Assembly: GCA_021442155.1 (NCBI GenBank)
Contig: CM038214.1
Span: 144,990,488-145,054,487 of the forward strand
Direction of reading: 5' to 3'
Origin: Cymbidium sinense
Lineage: Eukaryota > Streptophyta > Magnoliopsida > Asparagales > Orchidaceae
DNA length: 64,000 nt
In this document: one piece after another, positions 45,915-58,404 of the stretch
Numbering within the stretch: the first letter of the stretch is position 1
How the letters are laid out: the number at the start of each line of letters is the position of its first letter
Notes under the pieces: model-generated
Told to the model about the DNA's origin: nothing
The model's database searches: none
Seen by the model: only the letters and a program-made list of their open reading frames with translations
Program-made: the position numbers and the translations under genes

Positions 45915-46371
45915 TTTGGTTTTAACACGTAAGAAATTTAGATTTAACATTTCTTTTGAATTTCATCATCCAATTAACACACCAAGTTTTCTAAGACACA
46001 AGCGATGACATAGATAAAAAAATGAGCAGGCATAAGGAAAATCAAAAACCCTAGATTGCAAGAACCGTCTCTACTATAAAGACATAGTTGCACAAGTAGC
46101 AGATCAGACCGACCATTCTTTAATTTCTCCAGTTCCCATTAGAACCACCCAGACTCTGTAGTAGCGTGATTCACCATCATCTCCCTAATCTCTCCTCCGC
46201 CACTACCACTGTAACCTCCATCGCTCCTGCCCATAACCACCACTAACCACCACCTCCATATCCACCAGAACTCCTAGATTCCCACCACCACCGCCATAAC
46301 CATAAGACTGCCTTCAACTCTATCGCCAGTGACCGGCTTGATGTGATGTTCTTGCCGCCACCCAATTCTTA
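45915..46371 (-). pseudogene. GRP cDNA fragment, copy 11
   Basis: The 3' UTR is intact, apart from a damaged start (TTTAACACGTAAG where other copies have TTTAACAGAGAA). NWRN with the normal Trp is readable near 46120-46140. The Gly-rich tail has several short deletions. The RRM end is reduced (GATGTTCTTGCCGCC on +). Confidence 0.77.
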
Positions 46372-46775
46372 GGGTTTAGTTTTATTAGGTTTTATGGTTT
46401 AGGTTATTATTTAATTTATCAAGTTACTTTAGGTTTGTGTTTAGGGTTTCACTTGGTTAGGATTTAAGGTTTAGGGTTTAAGAAGGGTTTAGGGATTAAT
46501 GTTTAGAGTTAAGTTTTGAGGTTTATGCTTTAGGGTTTAGAGTTTAGGTTTTATTTAGGGTTTGTGGGTTTGTGGTTTAGGGTTTATGGTTTAGGGTTAA
46601 TTTTTGTGGGTTAGGTTTAGGGTTTAGTGTTAGGGTTTGGGGTTTAGAGTTTGAGGGTTTAAGATTTGTGGGCTCAGTTTTAGGCTTTAGGGTTTGAGGT
46701 TTGTGGTTAGGGTTTAGGGTTTAGGGTTAGGGTTAGTGGGTTTAGGTTTAGAGTTTAGGGTTTAGATTTTAGGGT
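46372..46775 (+). repeat. Telomere-like array with module flank
   Basis: TTATTTAATTTATCAAGTTAC flank at the start, then TTTAGGG-like motifs with irregular losses. Confidence 0.84.
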
Positions 46776-47935
46776 TTTCTTAAAGTTATATAAGGCATGT
46801 TTAGCTTATTTAGTTTATTTAGTTCATTTTTATTTATTTATACATTTTTTTATTTTATTTAGTTTATTTTCCTTTTTTTAATTTGTTTATTTATTTTATT
46901 TATTTTTTATTTTTTATTTTAGTTTATTTTTAGTTTACATTAAGGTTTATATATTTTTTTAGTTTAGTTTTTATTTTATGTTTAGGTTTTATTTTTTTAT
47001 TTTAGGTTTAGGTTTAGGTATTTATTTTATTTTAGGTTTAGGTTTTAGGTTTTCTTTAGGTTTATTTTTAGGTTTAAATTTTTTTTTATTTTATTTTATT
47101 TATTTAGGTTTAGGTTTAGGTTTATTTTATTTAGTTTAGTTTATTTTAGTTTAGGTTTATATTTATTTTACTTTTATTTATTTTAGGTTTAGGTTTTGTT
47201 TAGGGTTTACATTTTATTTTTATTTATTTTAGTTTTTTTAGGTTTAAGTTTTTTATTTACTTTTTATTTTATTTTATTTTAGGTTTATTTTATTTTTATT
47301 TTACATTTAGTTTTTATTTTATTTAGGTTTTGTATTTTTAGACTTATTTTATTATTTAGTTTAGCTTAGATTTTTATTTATTTTATTTTTTTTAGGATTA
47401 GGTTTTAGGTTTTTCTTTTAAGTTTATTTTTAGGTTTAGGTTTATTTTTACTTTATTTTATTTCATTTTGTTTAGGGTTTAGATTTAATTTTTTTTTAGG
47501 TTTATGTTTTATTTAGTTTAGTTGAGTTTATTTTAGTTTAGGTTTATGTTTATTTTACTTTATTTATTTTAGGTTTAGGTTTTTTTATTTTAGGGTTTAC
47601 ATTTTATTTTTAGGTTTATTTATTAGGTTTAAGATTTTATTTAGTTTTTATTTTATTTTATTTTAGGTTTATTTTATTTTTATTTTATGTTTAGTTTTTA
47701 TTTTATTTACATTTTGTATTTTTAGGCTTATTTTATTTTTTTTATTTTAATTTAGATTATTATTTATTTTATTTTAGTTTAATTTTTTTTATTTTTTTAT
47801 TTTATTTTATTTTACATTTAAGTTTAGGTTTAGGTTTAGGTTTAGTTCGTATAGGTTTTAGTTTAGGTTTTATTTTATTTTATTTAAGGTTTATTTATTT
47901 TATTTTAGGTTTTTATTTAGTTTAGGTTTTAGGTT
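46776..47935 (+). repeat. T-rich telomere-derived block, internally duplicated
   Basis: T-rich words. A stretch at about 47150-47390 recurs at about 47520-47770 (ATTTTAGGTTTAGGTTTTG, GGGTTTACATTTTATTTTTA and TTTTGTATTTTTAG landmarks), suggesting a local tandem duplication of about 370 bp. Confidence 0.75.
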
Positions 47936-48180
47936 TTAGGATCAATATGGTTTAAGGGCCTGGGTTTGGAGTTTAGGTTGTGGTTATGGCATATGGCCTA
48001 GGTAGGTTTATGGTAGGGTTTAGAGGTCAGATTTAGGGTTTATGGATGGAGGTGGCCTTACAGTTTAAGGGAGGTCATTAGGGTTGATCAGGGTAGTGGC
48101 CTAGGGTTAGAGTGGGGGTCATGTTAGTCAGGTTGGGGTAAGATTTAGATCCGTATTTAGGATTTTACTTAATGGTTTAT
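47936..48180. repeat. GC-enriched patch
   Basis: GGCCTAGGTAGG, GGTGGCC and GGGTAGTGGCCTAGGG words. No frame or known element. Confidence 0.6.
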
Positions 48181-49340
48181 AGTATCTAGTTTATTTATAT
48201 ATTTTAGTTTATTTTATTTTAATTTATTTAGTTTATTTATTTAGGATTTAGTTTAGGTTTATCTAATTTATTAGGTTTATGCTTATTTTATGAGTTTATT
48301 TTATTTTATTTTTAGTTTGTTTATTTTGAGTTTGGTAGGATTTAGGGTGGTTAGGGTTTATGGTTTTAAGATTTAGGGTGGGTGATTTTAGGATTAGTGT
48401 TGCTAGTGTTTGGGAGTTTAAGGATCAGGGTAGAGTTTAGGGTTTAGTGCTGGCCTGGGGTTTAGGGTTTTAGGGTTTGGGTTTATGGTTTAGGGTTGTA
48501 GTCCAGGGTTTAGGTTATTTTAGTTTAGGTTTTTTATTTTAGTTTATGTTTTTTTAGTTGTTTATGTTTGGGTTTAGTTTAGTTTATTTTTTATTTTATT
48601 ATTTTGGTTTAAGTTTTTTTTTTAATTTTTAGGTTTAGTTTTAGGTTTTGATTTAATTTTTTTAGGTTTAGGTTTTAGGTTTTATTTTAGTTTATATTTT
48701 AATTTAGGTTAAGGTTTATTTTTTGGTTTATCTTATTTTATTTAGTTTATCATTTAGGTTTAGTTTATTTTGGTTTAGGTTTTTTCTTTATTTTAGTTTA
48801 GGTTTATTTTATTTTGTTTATGTTAGGTTTAGGTTTGTTTTTTAGTTTAAGGTTTAGGTTTTATTTTTTATTTATTTTGCAGGTTTATTTTAATTTAGTT
48901 TTTATTTTATTTTATTTTGATTTATTTATTTTTTTATTTTCATTTAGTTTTTATTTTATTTAGGTTTTTTTAGGTTTATTTTATTATTTTAATTTATGTT
49001 TTAATTTATTTTATTTTAGTTTAGTTTTATTTTTATATTATTTTATTTTATGTTTAGGTTAAGGATTAGGTTTTAGTTTAGGTTTTTATTTTATTTTATT
49101 TAGGCTTAGTGTTTTATTTATTTTATTTTTAGGTTTTATTTAATTTAGGTTAAGGTTTTTAGGTTTTTATGGTTTAGTATTTATGGTTTAGGGTTTAGGG
49201 TTTAGGGTTATAGGTTTTAGGGTTTAAGGTTAGGTTTTATATATATATATATATATAGATTTTGGGTTTAGGGTTTATGGATTAGGGTTTAGGTTTTAGG
49301 TTTCGGGTTTAGGTTTTAGTTTAGTGTTCAGGGTTTTTGG
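48181..49340 (+). repeat. T-rich and telomere-like blocks with an (AT)n microsatellite
   Basis: T-rich to 48320, telomere-like to 48515, T-rich to 49165, telomere-like to 49340. An uninterrupted AT dinucleotide run of about 20 bp lies at 49238-49257. A TTTCGGGTTTAGGTTTTAG segment precedes the T-run of copy 12. Confidence 0.8.
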
Positions 49341-49818
49341 ATTTTTTTTAATAAAGAATAAATTCATATTCAATATTTCTTCCTTTTCTTTTCATCAACC
49401 AAGTAACACACCAGGTTTTCTATGACTCAAGCAACGACATAGATAAAAAATGAGCATGCATAGAGCAAATCAAAAACCCTAGATAACTAGACCTGCCTCT
49501 GCTGTAAAGACAAAGTTGCTTAAGCAATATATCGGATCAGCTGTTCTTCAGTTTCTTTAGTTCCCATCAGGACCACCTCAACCTCTCGAGTAGTGGGATC
49601 CACCATCAGATCCCCGATCTCTCCCTCCGCCACCACCATGGCTGTAACCTCCGTCGCTCCTCCCCCCTACCTAACCACCACCTCGATATCCACCAGCACC
49701 TCCAGATCCCACACCACCTGTGTGATAACCGCCACCTCCGCCTTCACCTTCATTGCTAGATCTAGACTGAACCTGGTTGCCGGTGATATTCTAGCCATCA
49801 AGGTTATGCCCATTATTA
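49341..49818 (-). pseudogene. GRP cDNA fragment, copy 12
   Basis: Among the best preserved. It reads NGHNLDG, stop, NITGNQVQSRSSNEGE, then GGGGYHTGGVGSGGAGGY, then RGGG, stop. In another frame it continues RSDGGYSHGGGGGRDRG and DGGSHYSRG. The consensus Arg/Lys codon after LDG is a stop. The usual terminal Trp codon is TAA. The complete 3' UTR ends in an A-run. It forms a close pair with copy 13, about 0.8 kb apart. Confidence 0.86.
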
Positions 49819-50135
49819 GGGTTTATGTTTAGGTTTAGGTTTAGGTTTATTAAATTTTAAGGTTTAGTTTTTTTTATAATTATATAGTTACTTTAAGTTT
49901 AGGTTTAGGGTTTAATGTTTAGGGTTTGGTTTTAGGGTTTAGGGTTTAGGGTTTAGGATTTGGGGTTTGCTTTTAGGTTTTAGGGTTTTGGGTTAGGGTT
50001 TAGGGTTTAGGGGTATAGGTTTAGTGTTATAGGTTTAGGGTTTAGGGTTAGGGTTTTTTTATTTTTATTTTTTATTTTTAGGGTTTATGCTTGAGGTTTA
50101 GGGTTCAAGTTTTAGTTTAGTGTTTAGGGTTTTGG
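49819..50135 (+). repeat. Telomere-like spacer inside GRP pair 12/13
   Basis: TTTAGGG-like motifs with the module flank but without the long T-rich block. Matches the spacer at 52751-53139. Confidence 0.86.
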
Positions 50136-50606
50136 TTTTTATGTAAGAGAGAATAAATTCAGATTCAACATTTCTTATTTTCAATTTCATCAACCAAGTA
50201 ACACACCAAGTTTTCTAAGACCTAAGTGACGAAATAGATAAAAAATGAGCACGCATAGAGAAAATTAAAAACCCTTGATAACTAGAACCGTCTCTAATGT
50301 AAAGGCATAGTTCCATAAACAGCAAGTCGTATCGGTCATTCTTCCATTTCCTTCAATTCCCATCAAAACCACCCCAACCTCTCGAGTAGTAGGATCCACC
50401 ATCATATCCCTATTCTCACCCTCTACCACCACCACCATTATAACCTCCATCACTCCTCCCACCTCCATAACCACCACTACTGGACCACCACCTCCATATC
50501 CACCACCTCATCCCACACCACCACTATGATTACTTGCCCTCGCCTCCACCGCTAGATCTAGACTGGTTGGATGATGTTCCTACCATCAAGGTTCTGCCCA
50601 TTCTTA
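50136..50606 (-). pseudogene. GRP cDNA fragment, copy 13
   Basis: The RRM end reads NGQNLDGRN, then a 7-9 base loss before QSRSSGG. The Gly-rich tail has several frames and a YDGGSYYSRG-like end. It has a full 3' UTR, and its poly(A) run is interrupted (GTTTTTATGTAAGAGAG on +). Partner of copy 12. Confidence 0.82.
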
Positions 50607-52303
50607 TGGTCTAGGTTTAGGTTTAGGTTTATTAGGTTTTAGGGTGTTGGTATATTTTTTAATTTATTTAGTTGCTTAGGTTTAAGTTTAGGGTTTGTGC
50701 TTTAGGCTTGGGTTTAGGGTTAGGGTTTTAAGGTTTATGCTTTTAGGGTTTAAGGTTTAGGGCTTGGGTTGGGTTTAGGTTTTGGGTTAGAGTTTATGGT
50801 TTTGGGTTTTGGGTTGTCATGTTTACTATTTATTTAGGTTAGGGTTTTATTTTATTTATTTTTTATTTTAGGGTTTAAAATTTAGGGTTTATGGTTTTTT
50901 AAAAAAATTAGCAAACCCCAGTTAGTTTACTTAGTTTATTTTTTATTATTATTTAGGTTTATTTTATTTTATTTAGTTGAGTTTATTTATTTTAGGTTTA
51001 TTTCTTTTAGTTTAGGTTTTATCTTTAGTTTATTTTAAGATTAGGTTTATTTTAGTTGCATTTATTTTATTTTATTTTAGGTTTAGTTTTTGGTTTTAGT
51101 AGGGTTTAGGTTTAGTTTAGTCAGGGAGTTGTGTTGGGGGGTTTAGGGTTTAGGATTAGGGCCCAGGATCAGGGTAGGGTTTAGTGTTTAGAGTCAGCCA
51201 GTTTAGGGTGTGGTTAGGGTAGGTTGGTTTGGTGGTTTAGGTTTAGTGTTTAGGGTCATGTAGGGGTTTAGTTTAGGGTTTAGGGTTAAGGATTTTATTT
51301 TATTTTTATTTTTAGGGTTTATGTTTAGGGTTTAGGGTTTGGGCTCAGGATTTATTTAGGTTTATTTAAATTAAGCAAACAGCAGCAGGTCTTTTATTAT
51401 TTTTTTAGTTTAGTTTATTTATTTATTTTTTGGTTTAATTATTTTTTTAGGTTTTTATTTTAGTTTTTTTTAGGCCTTTAGGTTTATGTTTATGTTTCTT
51501 AGTTTATTTTATTTTAATTTTAATTTTAGGTTTAGGTTTTTTATTTTATTTTTAGGTTTAGGTTTAGGTTTTTATTATTTTATTTTTGGTTTAGGTTTAT
51601 TTTTAGTTTATTCTATTTTATTTTATTTAGGGTTTAGGTTTAGTTTATTTTAGGTTTAGGTTTTATTTATTTTTATTTCAATTTAGGTTTATTTTATTTT
51701 GTTTATTTTAGGTTTAGGTTTTTTTTAAGTTTAAGGCTTAGGTTTTATTATTTATTTATTTTTTAGGTTTTCTTTTTAGGTTTAGGTCTTTAGTTAGTTT
51801 ATAATTTTTTTATTTTAGGTTTTTTATTTTAGTTTTTTGTTTAGTCTTTATTTTATTTAGGTTTTTTATTTTTAGTTTAATTTTATTTTTTAGTTTAGTT
51901 TATATTTTTATTTATTTTATTTTAGTTTAATTTTTATTTTTTATTTTATTTTATTTTTAGGCTTAGGTTTAGGTTTAAGGGTTTAATTTAGGTTATAATT
52001 TTATTTTAGCTTTTATTTTATTTATTTTTAGGTTTTTTTTATTTATATTATTTTTAGGTTTTATTTAGTTTAGGATTAAGTTTTTAGGGTTTAGGGTGTA
52101 TGGTTTAGAGTTTTGGGTTTAGGGTTGTATGTTTTAGGGTTTAGGGTTTAGGGTTTTAGGTTTATGGTTTAGGGTTAGTTTTTTTTTAATTTTTTTTTTA
52201 TTTTTAGTGTTTAGGTTTTAGGATTTAGGTTTTAGGGTTTCAGGTTTAGGTTTTAGGTTTAAGGTTTAAGGTTCAGTTTTAATTTAGGGTCTAAGGTTAT
52301 AGG
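50607..52303 (+). repeat. Array between GRP copies 13 and 14
   Basis: Telomere-like with flank to 50900, T-rich to 51085, mixed GC-enriched telomere-like (AGGGCCCAGGATCAGGG) to 51370. Then T-rich from AAATTAAGCAAAC to 52080, and telomere-like to 52303 with an AAGGTTCAGTTTTAATTTAG lead-in. No gene. Confidence 0.8.
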
Positions 52304-52750
52304 TTTTTTTCTTAACAGAGCATAAATTCAGATACAACATTTCCTCTTCTCAATTTCATCAACCAAGTAACACACCAAGTTTTCTAAGACACAAGTTTAC
52401 AGATAAAAAATGAGCTTGCATAGAGAAAATCAAAAGCCTAGATAACTAGAACCACCTCACTATAAAGACACATTCAATAAACCATAAATCGATCGTTCTT
52501 CAATTTCTTCGCCCATCAGACCACCACCTCTCGAGTGGATCCACCATCATATCTCCAATCTCTCCGTCCGCTAGTACCACATTTGTAACCTCCATCGTTC
52601 CTTCTTCCTACATAACCACAACTGCTCGGACCACCACCTCGATATCTACTAGCACCTCTTGATCCCCACCACCATGATAATCACCGCTTTTTCCTCCCAG
52701 ATCTATACGAGGTTGACGTATGTTCCTACTATCAAGGTTCCCCATTCTTG
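52304..52750 (-). pseudogene. GRP cDNA fragment, copy 14
   Basis: A moderately contracted copy. The tail contains ATATCGAGGTGGTGG and GGTGGGGATCAAGAGG stretches on the minus strand. The 3' UTR is almost complete, with two short losses. The RRM end is shortened (ATAGTAGGAAC on the minus strand). First member of the second close pair (with copy 15). Confidence 0.77.
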
Positions 52751-53139
52751 GTTTAGGTTTATGTTTAGGTTTATTAAGTTTTAAGGTTTAGTTTATTTTT
52801 AATTTATTTAGTTACATTAAGTTTAGGTTTAGGGTTTGGAGTTTAGTGTTTAGGGTTTAGGGTTAGGGTTTAGGGTTTAGGGTTTAGAGTTTGGGATTTA
52901 GGGTTTAGAGTTTTAGGGTTTATGCTTTTAAGGTTAAGGGTTTAGGGTTATGGTTTATGGTTTAGGGTATAGGGTTTAGGGTTTAGGGTTTCTTAGGGTT
53001 TAGGGTTTAGGGTTTAGGGCAAAGGGTTGTAGGTTTAGGGTTTAGGGTCAGGATATTTTTTTTAATTTTTAAGGTTTAGGGTTTATGGTTTATGTTTGAG
53101 GTTTAGGGTTCAGCTTTTAGTTTAGGGTTAAAGGTTTTA
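52751..53139 (+). repeat. Telomere-like spacer inside GRP pair 14/15
   Basis: Includes the TTTTTAATTTATTTAGTTAC flank and long TTTAGGG runs near 52975-53020. Parallels 49819-50135. Confidence 0.88.
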
Positions 53140-53590
53140 GTTTTTTTTGATAGAGAATAAATTTACATTCAACATTTCTTCTTTTCAATTTCATCAAAAA
53201 AGTAACACATCAAGAATTCTAAGACCTAAGCGATGACATAGATAAAAAATGAGCACAAATAGAGCAAATCAGAAACCCTAGATAACTAGAACCATCTCTA
53301 CTGTAAAGACACAGTTCCATAAGTAGCAAATTGTATCGACTATTCTTCAATTCCCTCCAGTTTCCATCAGAACCTCCCCGACCTCTCGGGTAGCGGGATC
53401 CACCATCATATCCTTGATCTCTCCCTCTACTACCACCATGACTATAACCTTTGTCGCTCCTCCCTCTATAACCACCAATGCTCTGACCACCACCTTTGTA
53501 TCCACCAACACTACGACATCCGCTTCGGCCCTCCAGCCAACTGACAGCCTTGGAGTGATGTTCTTGCCATCAAGGTTCTTCCCATTCTTA
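53140..53590 (-). pseudogene. GRP cDNA fragment, copy 15
   Basis: The best-preserved C-terminus. The RRM end reads NGKNLDGKNIT. A deletion removes most of the first Gly-rich part, then SVGGYKGGGQSIGGYRG, RSDKGYSHGGSRGRDQGY and DGGSRYPRGRGGSDGNW follow, with the normal terminal Trp. The 3' UTR is complete with an A-run. No RRM or start. Confidence 0.86.
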
Positions 53591-55363
53591 GAGTTTAGGT
53601 TTATGTTCAGGTTTAGTAGGTTTTAGGTTTTTTTTTAAATTTATTTAGTTACGTAGGTTTAAATTTAGGGTCTGGGGTTTTGGGGTTGGGATTTAGGGTT
53701 TATGGTTTATGATTTTGGGAGGGTGGTGAGGGTTGTGGGTTAGAATTAGGATTAGGATTTAGAGTTTAGGGTTTAGGGTTTGGGTTTACTTGTTTAGGGA
53801 GGTTGTAGGTTTAGTGCAGCTTAGGGTTTAGGGTTTAGGATTTTTAGGGTTTAAAGTCCAGGGAGGTTTTTTTTTATTTTTTTATTTTTAGGGTTTAGGT
53901 TAGTTTGGGTTTAAGGTTTAGGGTTATAGATTTAGGGTTTAGAGTTATTTTTAAATTAAGTCTTAGGTAGTTTCTAGTTTACTTAGTTTACTTTATTTAT
54001 TTTATTTATTATTTTATTTAGGTTTATTCTTTCTTTATTTAGTTTATATATATTAGGTTTATTTCTTTTATTTTAAGTTTTATTTTAATTTATTTTTAGG
54101 TTTACAGGTTTATTTTATTTGAGTTTATCTTTTGTGTTTTGTTTTTTGGTTTAGGGTCAGTAGGGTTTAGGGTTTTATGATTTAGGGTTTTAGGGTCTGT
54201 TTAGGGTTAGAGTTTAGGGTTTAGTTTACCTTTAAGGTTTAGGGCTCAGGGTCAGGGGTTTAGGGTTTAGGGTTTTAGGATTTAGCCCAGGTGGGGGTTT
54301 AGCAGGTTTAGGGTTTAAGGTTTAAGGTGGTAGGGCTAGTATTTAGGGTAGGTCAAGGGTTAAAGATCTTATTATTATTAGAGTTTAGGGATTTGGTTTT
54401 GGTTAGGTTTTAGGTTTAGGGTCCCAGCCTTTAGTTTAGATTAATTTTAAATTAAGCAAACCAGTTTTAGGTTTTTAGTTTATTTGGTTTATTTTATATA
54501 TATTTCATTTATTTTAGGTTTATTTATTTTAGTTTAGTTATTTTATTTTAGTATATTTTTTAGGTTTATGTTTATTTTTTATTATTTTAGGTTTAGGTTT
54601 TATTTTTTTAGGTTTAGGTTTTGGTTTTATTTTACTTTTTTAGGTTTTTTTTATTTTAGGTTCTTTTAAGTATTATTTTAGTTTAGGTTTAGGTTTTTTT
54701 TAGTTTATTTTATTTTATTTAGTTTATAGTTTAGTTTAGTTTAGGTTTAGGTTTATAATTAATTTATTTTAGTTTTGTTTATTTTAGTTTAGGTTTAGGT
54801 ATATTTTATTTTGTTTATTTTAGGTTTAGGCATTTTTTAGTTTAAGGTTTAGGTTTTTTTATTATTTATTTTTAGGTTTTATTTTTATTTTTTATTTTTT
54901 AGGTTTAAGTTTTTATTTAGTTTTTATTTTAATTTAGCTTAGGTTTATTTAACTTATAATTTTGGTTTAGTTTTTATTTTATTTATGTTTTTTATTTTAA
55001 GGTTTATTTTATTTTTTAGTTTTGTTTATGTTTTTATTTATTATATTTTCGTTTAATTTTTCTTTTTCATTTTATTTGTCGATTTAGGTTTTAGTTTAGT
55101 AATTTTATTTTATTTTATTTGTTTATTTTATTTAGGTTTAGGTTTATTTATTTATTTATTTATTCTAAGTTTAATTTAGTTTATTCTAGGTTTCAGGTTT
55201 AAAGTTTAGGTTTAGGGTTTAAGATTTAGAGGTTTTAGGGTTTAAGTTTTGGATTTGGGTTTAGGGTTAGGTTTATTTTATTTTTCTATTATTTTTTTTT
55301 TTTATTTAGGGTTTAGGTTTAGGGTTTAGGTTTGAGGTGCAAGTTTTAGTTTTTTTGGTTTTG
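53591..55363 (+). repeat. Array between GRP copies 15 and 16
   Basis: Telomere-like with flank to 53945, T-rich to 54150, mixed telomere-like with GGCCCAG and GGTCAGGG words to 54430, T-rich to 55195, telomere-like to 55363. No gene. Confidence 0.8.
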
Positions 55364-55850
55364 GTTTTTTTAATAGAGAACAAATTCAAATTCAATATTT
55401 CTTCTTTTGATTTCATCAACCAACTAATACACCAAAGTTTTCTAAGACACAAGTGACAACATAGATATAAAATGAGCACGCATAGAGCCAATCAAAATCC
55501 TTAGATAACTAGAACTGTCTGTACTATAAAGAGAGTTTCATAAGCACAAGATCAGATCGATCATTCTTCAGTTTCTCCAGTTCGTATCAGAACCACCCGG
55601 TCCTCTTGAGTAGCAGGATCCACCATCATACCCTCAATCGCTCCCTCTGCCACCACTACGGCTGGAATCTCAGTCGCTCCACCTCCATAACCACCAATGA
55701 TCCGACCACTACCTCTGTATCCAATAACACCTCTAGATTGCCCACCACCACAACGATAACTACCACCTCTCCCTTTGCTTCGACTGCCAGATCTAGACTA
55801 ATTATGGTTGATGGTGATGTTCCTACCGTCAAGGTTCTACCCATTCCTAG
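55364..55850 (-). pseudogene. GRP cDNA fragment, copy 16
   Basis: Nearly full-length module. It reads NG, stop, NLDGRNITINHN, stop, SRSG. Two Gln codons (CAG) have become TAG. A Gly-rich tail follows with GRGGDCGG- and GGYGG-like stretches, with shifts. Terminal NWRN with Trp is present near 55570-55580. Full 3' UTR and A-run. Confidence 0.82.
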
Positions 55851-57323
55851 GGTTTAGGTTTAGGTTTAGGTTTATTTAGTTTTAGGGTTTAGTTTTACTT
55901 TTTAATTTATTTAGTTACTTTTGGTTTATGTTTAGGGTCTGGAGTTTAGGGTTTAGGGTTTAGGGTTAGGGTTTATGTTTTTAGGATTAAGGGTTTAGAG
56001 TTAGGTTTAGCATTCAGGCTTTTGGATTTAGGGTTTATGGTTTAGGGTTAGTTTAGAGTTTAGCATTTAGGGTTAGGGTTAGGGTTTAGGGTATATGGTT
56101 TAGGGTTTAGGGTTTAGAGTTGTAGGTTTAAAGTTTTCAGTTTAGGGTTAGTTTTAGTGTTTAGTGTTCAGGGTTTAGGGTTTAGAATTTAGGTAGGTTG
56201 GGGTTTAGGGGTATTTTTTTTAAATTAAACCCAGTATGTTTATTTATTTTATTTTTATTTATTTTAGTTAAGTTTATTTTTTTAGGTTTATTTATTTTAG
56301 TTTTGGTTTTCATTGTTTATTTTTAGGTTTTTAGCTTTGTGTTTGTTTTTTATTTTTTTTTAGGTTTAGGTTTTATTTTTTATTGTTAGGTTTAGCTTTA
56401 GGTTATTATTTTACCTTTTTAGGTTTAGGTTTTAGGTTTTTATTTTAAATTTGTTGTTAAGTTATATTTTCTCGTCTAGGTTTAGGTTTGTTTTTAGTTT
56501 ATTTTATTTTATTTAGTTTAGGGGGTTTTAGTTTATTTTTGGTTTAGGTTTAGGTTTTATTTATTTTAGTTTAGTTTATTTTAGTTAAGGTTTAGGTTTA
56601 TTTTATTTTATTTATTTTATGTTAAGCTTTTTTTTTAGTTTAGGGTTTAGGTTATATTTATTATTTATTTTTAGGTTTATTTTTTAGATTTAGGTTTTTG
56701 TTTTATTTATATTTTTCGTTTGGGTTTTATTTTATTTAAGTTTTCCACTTTTAGGTTTATTTAATTTTATATTTAGTTTAGGTTTTATTTATTTTATTTT
56801 ATTTTCTTTATATTTTTATTTTATTTTATTTTTAAGTTTAGGTTTATGTTTAGGTTTTAGTTTTTCTATTTTATTTTATTTTATTTTATTTTAAGTTCAA
56901 TTATTTTTTATTTTTTAGTTTTATTTAATTTAGGTTTAAGTTTTAGGTTTTAGTGTTTAGGGTTTAGGGTATAGCATGAGGTATGTTTTAAGGTTTAGGG
57001 TTTAGGGTTTAGGGTTTAGAGTTTTTAGGTTTAGGGTTTAGGGTTTAGGGTTTTAGGGTTTGGGGTTTTGGGTTGTAGGCTTAGGGTTTAGGGTTTAAGG
57101 TTAGGGTTATTTTTATTTTATTTTATTTTTTTATATAGGGTTTAGTGTTTAGGGTTATTTAGGGTTTAGGATTTAAGGTTTAAGGTTAAGGTTGTATGTT
57201 TAGGGTCAGTTTTTGAGCATAGGGTTTAGGGTTTATGATTTGGATTTAGTGTTTAGGGTTTAGGCTTTAGGGTTTAGGGTTAGTTTTAGGATTTAGGGTT
57301 TAGGATTTAGGGTTAGTTTAGAG
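55851..57323 (+). repeat. Telomere-like, T-rich and telomere-like blocks
   Basis: Telomere-like with module flank to 56220, T-rich from TTTTTTTAAATTAAACCC to 56935, then a long, fairly clean TTTAGGG-like block to the poly-T at 57324. Confidence 0.86.
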
Positions 57324-57435
57324 TTTTTTTTTTTAGGGGAAGCCCCATGTAGGGGTATTTTATTTCCACAAAAAGAGGGTTACAAAGTCCTTAAAAGGGG
57401 ATAAACTTTAACCAACTCAAAGAGCTACAATTAGC

Positions 57436-58280
57436 CTAAGGAGTAAATCCCCATCTAAGTACATCCAAGAGTAAAAGAAAGCATAAAACAATCAAAAGAT
57501 ACAAGATGATTAACATAATAAGCAAAGTAAGAATAAAGCCAATGCTCTGGAGGATGTGGGAATGCATGATAATCTGGAGCAGACCTGCAAAAGAAGGAGA
57601 GAGAATCACCTGCAAAGTTATAATAAGATGGAGATTAGAATAGTTAAGGTAATACAGACAAAAAGTTAGAGGAAAATAGCATAATATGATGATGTTAGTA
57701 AGGAATTGTGATAGAGAAGGCTCAGGCTCAATCACATCCTGTTGGGGTGAATGCAAGTATGAGCATCCAAACTTCAGCAGAAGGGTTACATCACATGAGC
57801 TACTACCGAACCAATAGGGAGTGAGATCATCACAGCCATCATAGCCAACAAACCTGTTAGAAGGTAGCACCCAGTTGTTGATATTCTTGTGAGCTTTATT
57901 ACTGCAAACCTAAGCAAAATCATATCTAAAATATATAGGTAATTGCTAAGAGCTGAAGGATAAGGAGTCTCATTTAAGAAAAATATCATCAATTTAGCCA
58001 TCTTGATATGAGAATACATAAACATAAGTGAGTGAACCATCTTAGCCAGAATCTCATGAATAGCCATATTTAGGAAAGAAAATAGTTCATCATATAATCC
58101 CTCCATAAGAAAATTACAGAGGAGACAACTTGTTGAAAACCTGTTAAATAAGTCAATGAGCCTATAATTAACACCATCCCAATCACATGATATGTAAATG
58201 AATCTTTCAAGAAAACAACCTGTGAAATAATCCCTTATTAATGTCCTATAGAAAGCAATAGTAAGGACGACATAGCTCAA
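57436..58280 (-). pseudogene. Overlapping unidentified frames in retroposon A
   Basis: Two minus-strand frames of 144 codons (57436-57870) and 164 codons (57786-58280) overlap and could be one frame-shifted sequence. They are rich in Leu, Ile and Phe and look like antisense-type low-information frames rather than a known protein. I recognise no domain. Their length in AT-rich DNA is slightly notable. Another 86-codon frame lies at 58469-58729. They may be chance frames in the element body. Confidence 0.25.
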
Positions 58281-58404
58281 CAGTGGAATGAATTACAACC
58301 AACCAAAATAAGCACCCAAAAAAATAGTTAGAGCGCCCAATAGAAAGATTCAAGGCCTCCATTCGATAATCCATCAACAATCAATCCGGAGAACAAGACA
58401 GCAA

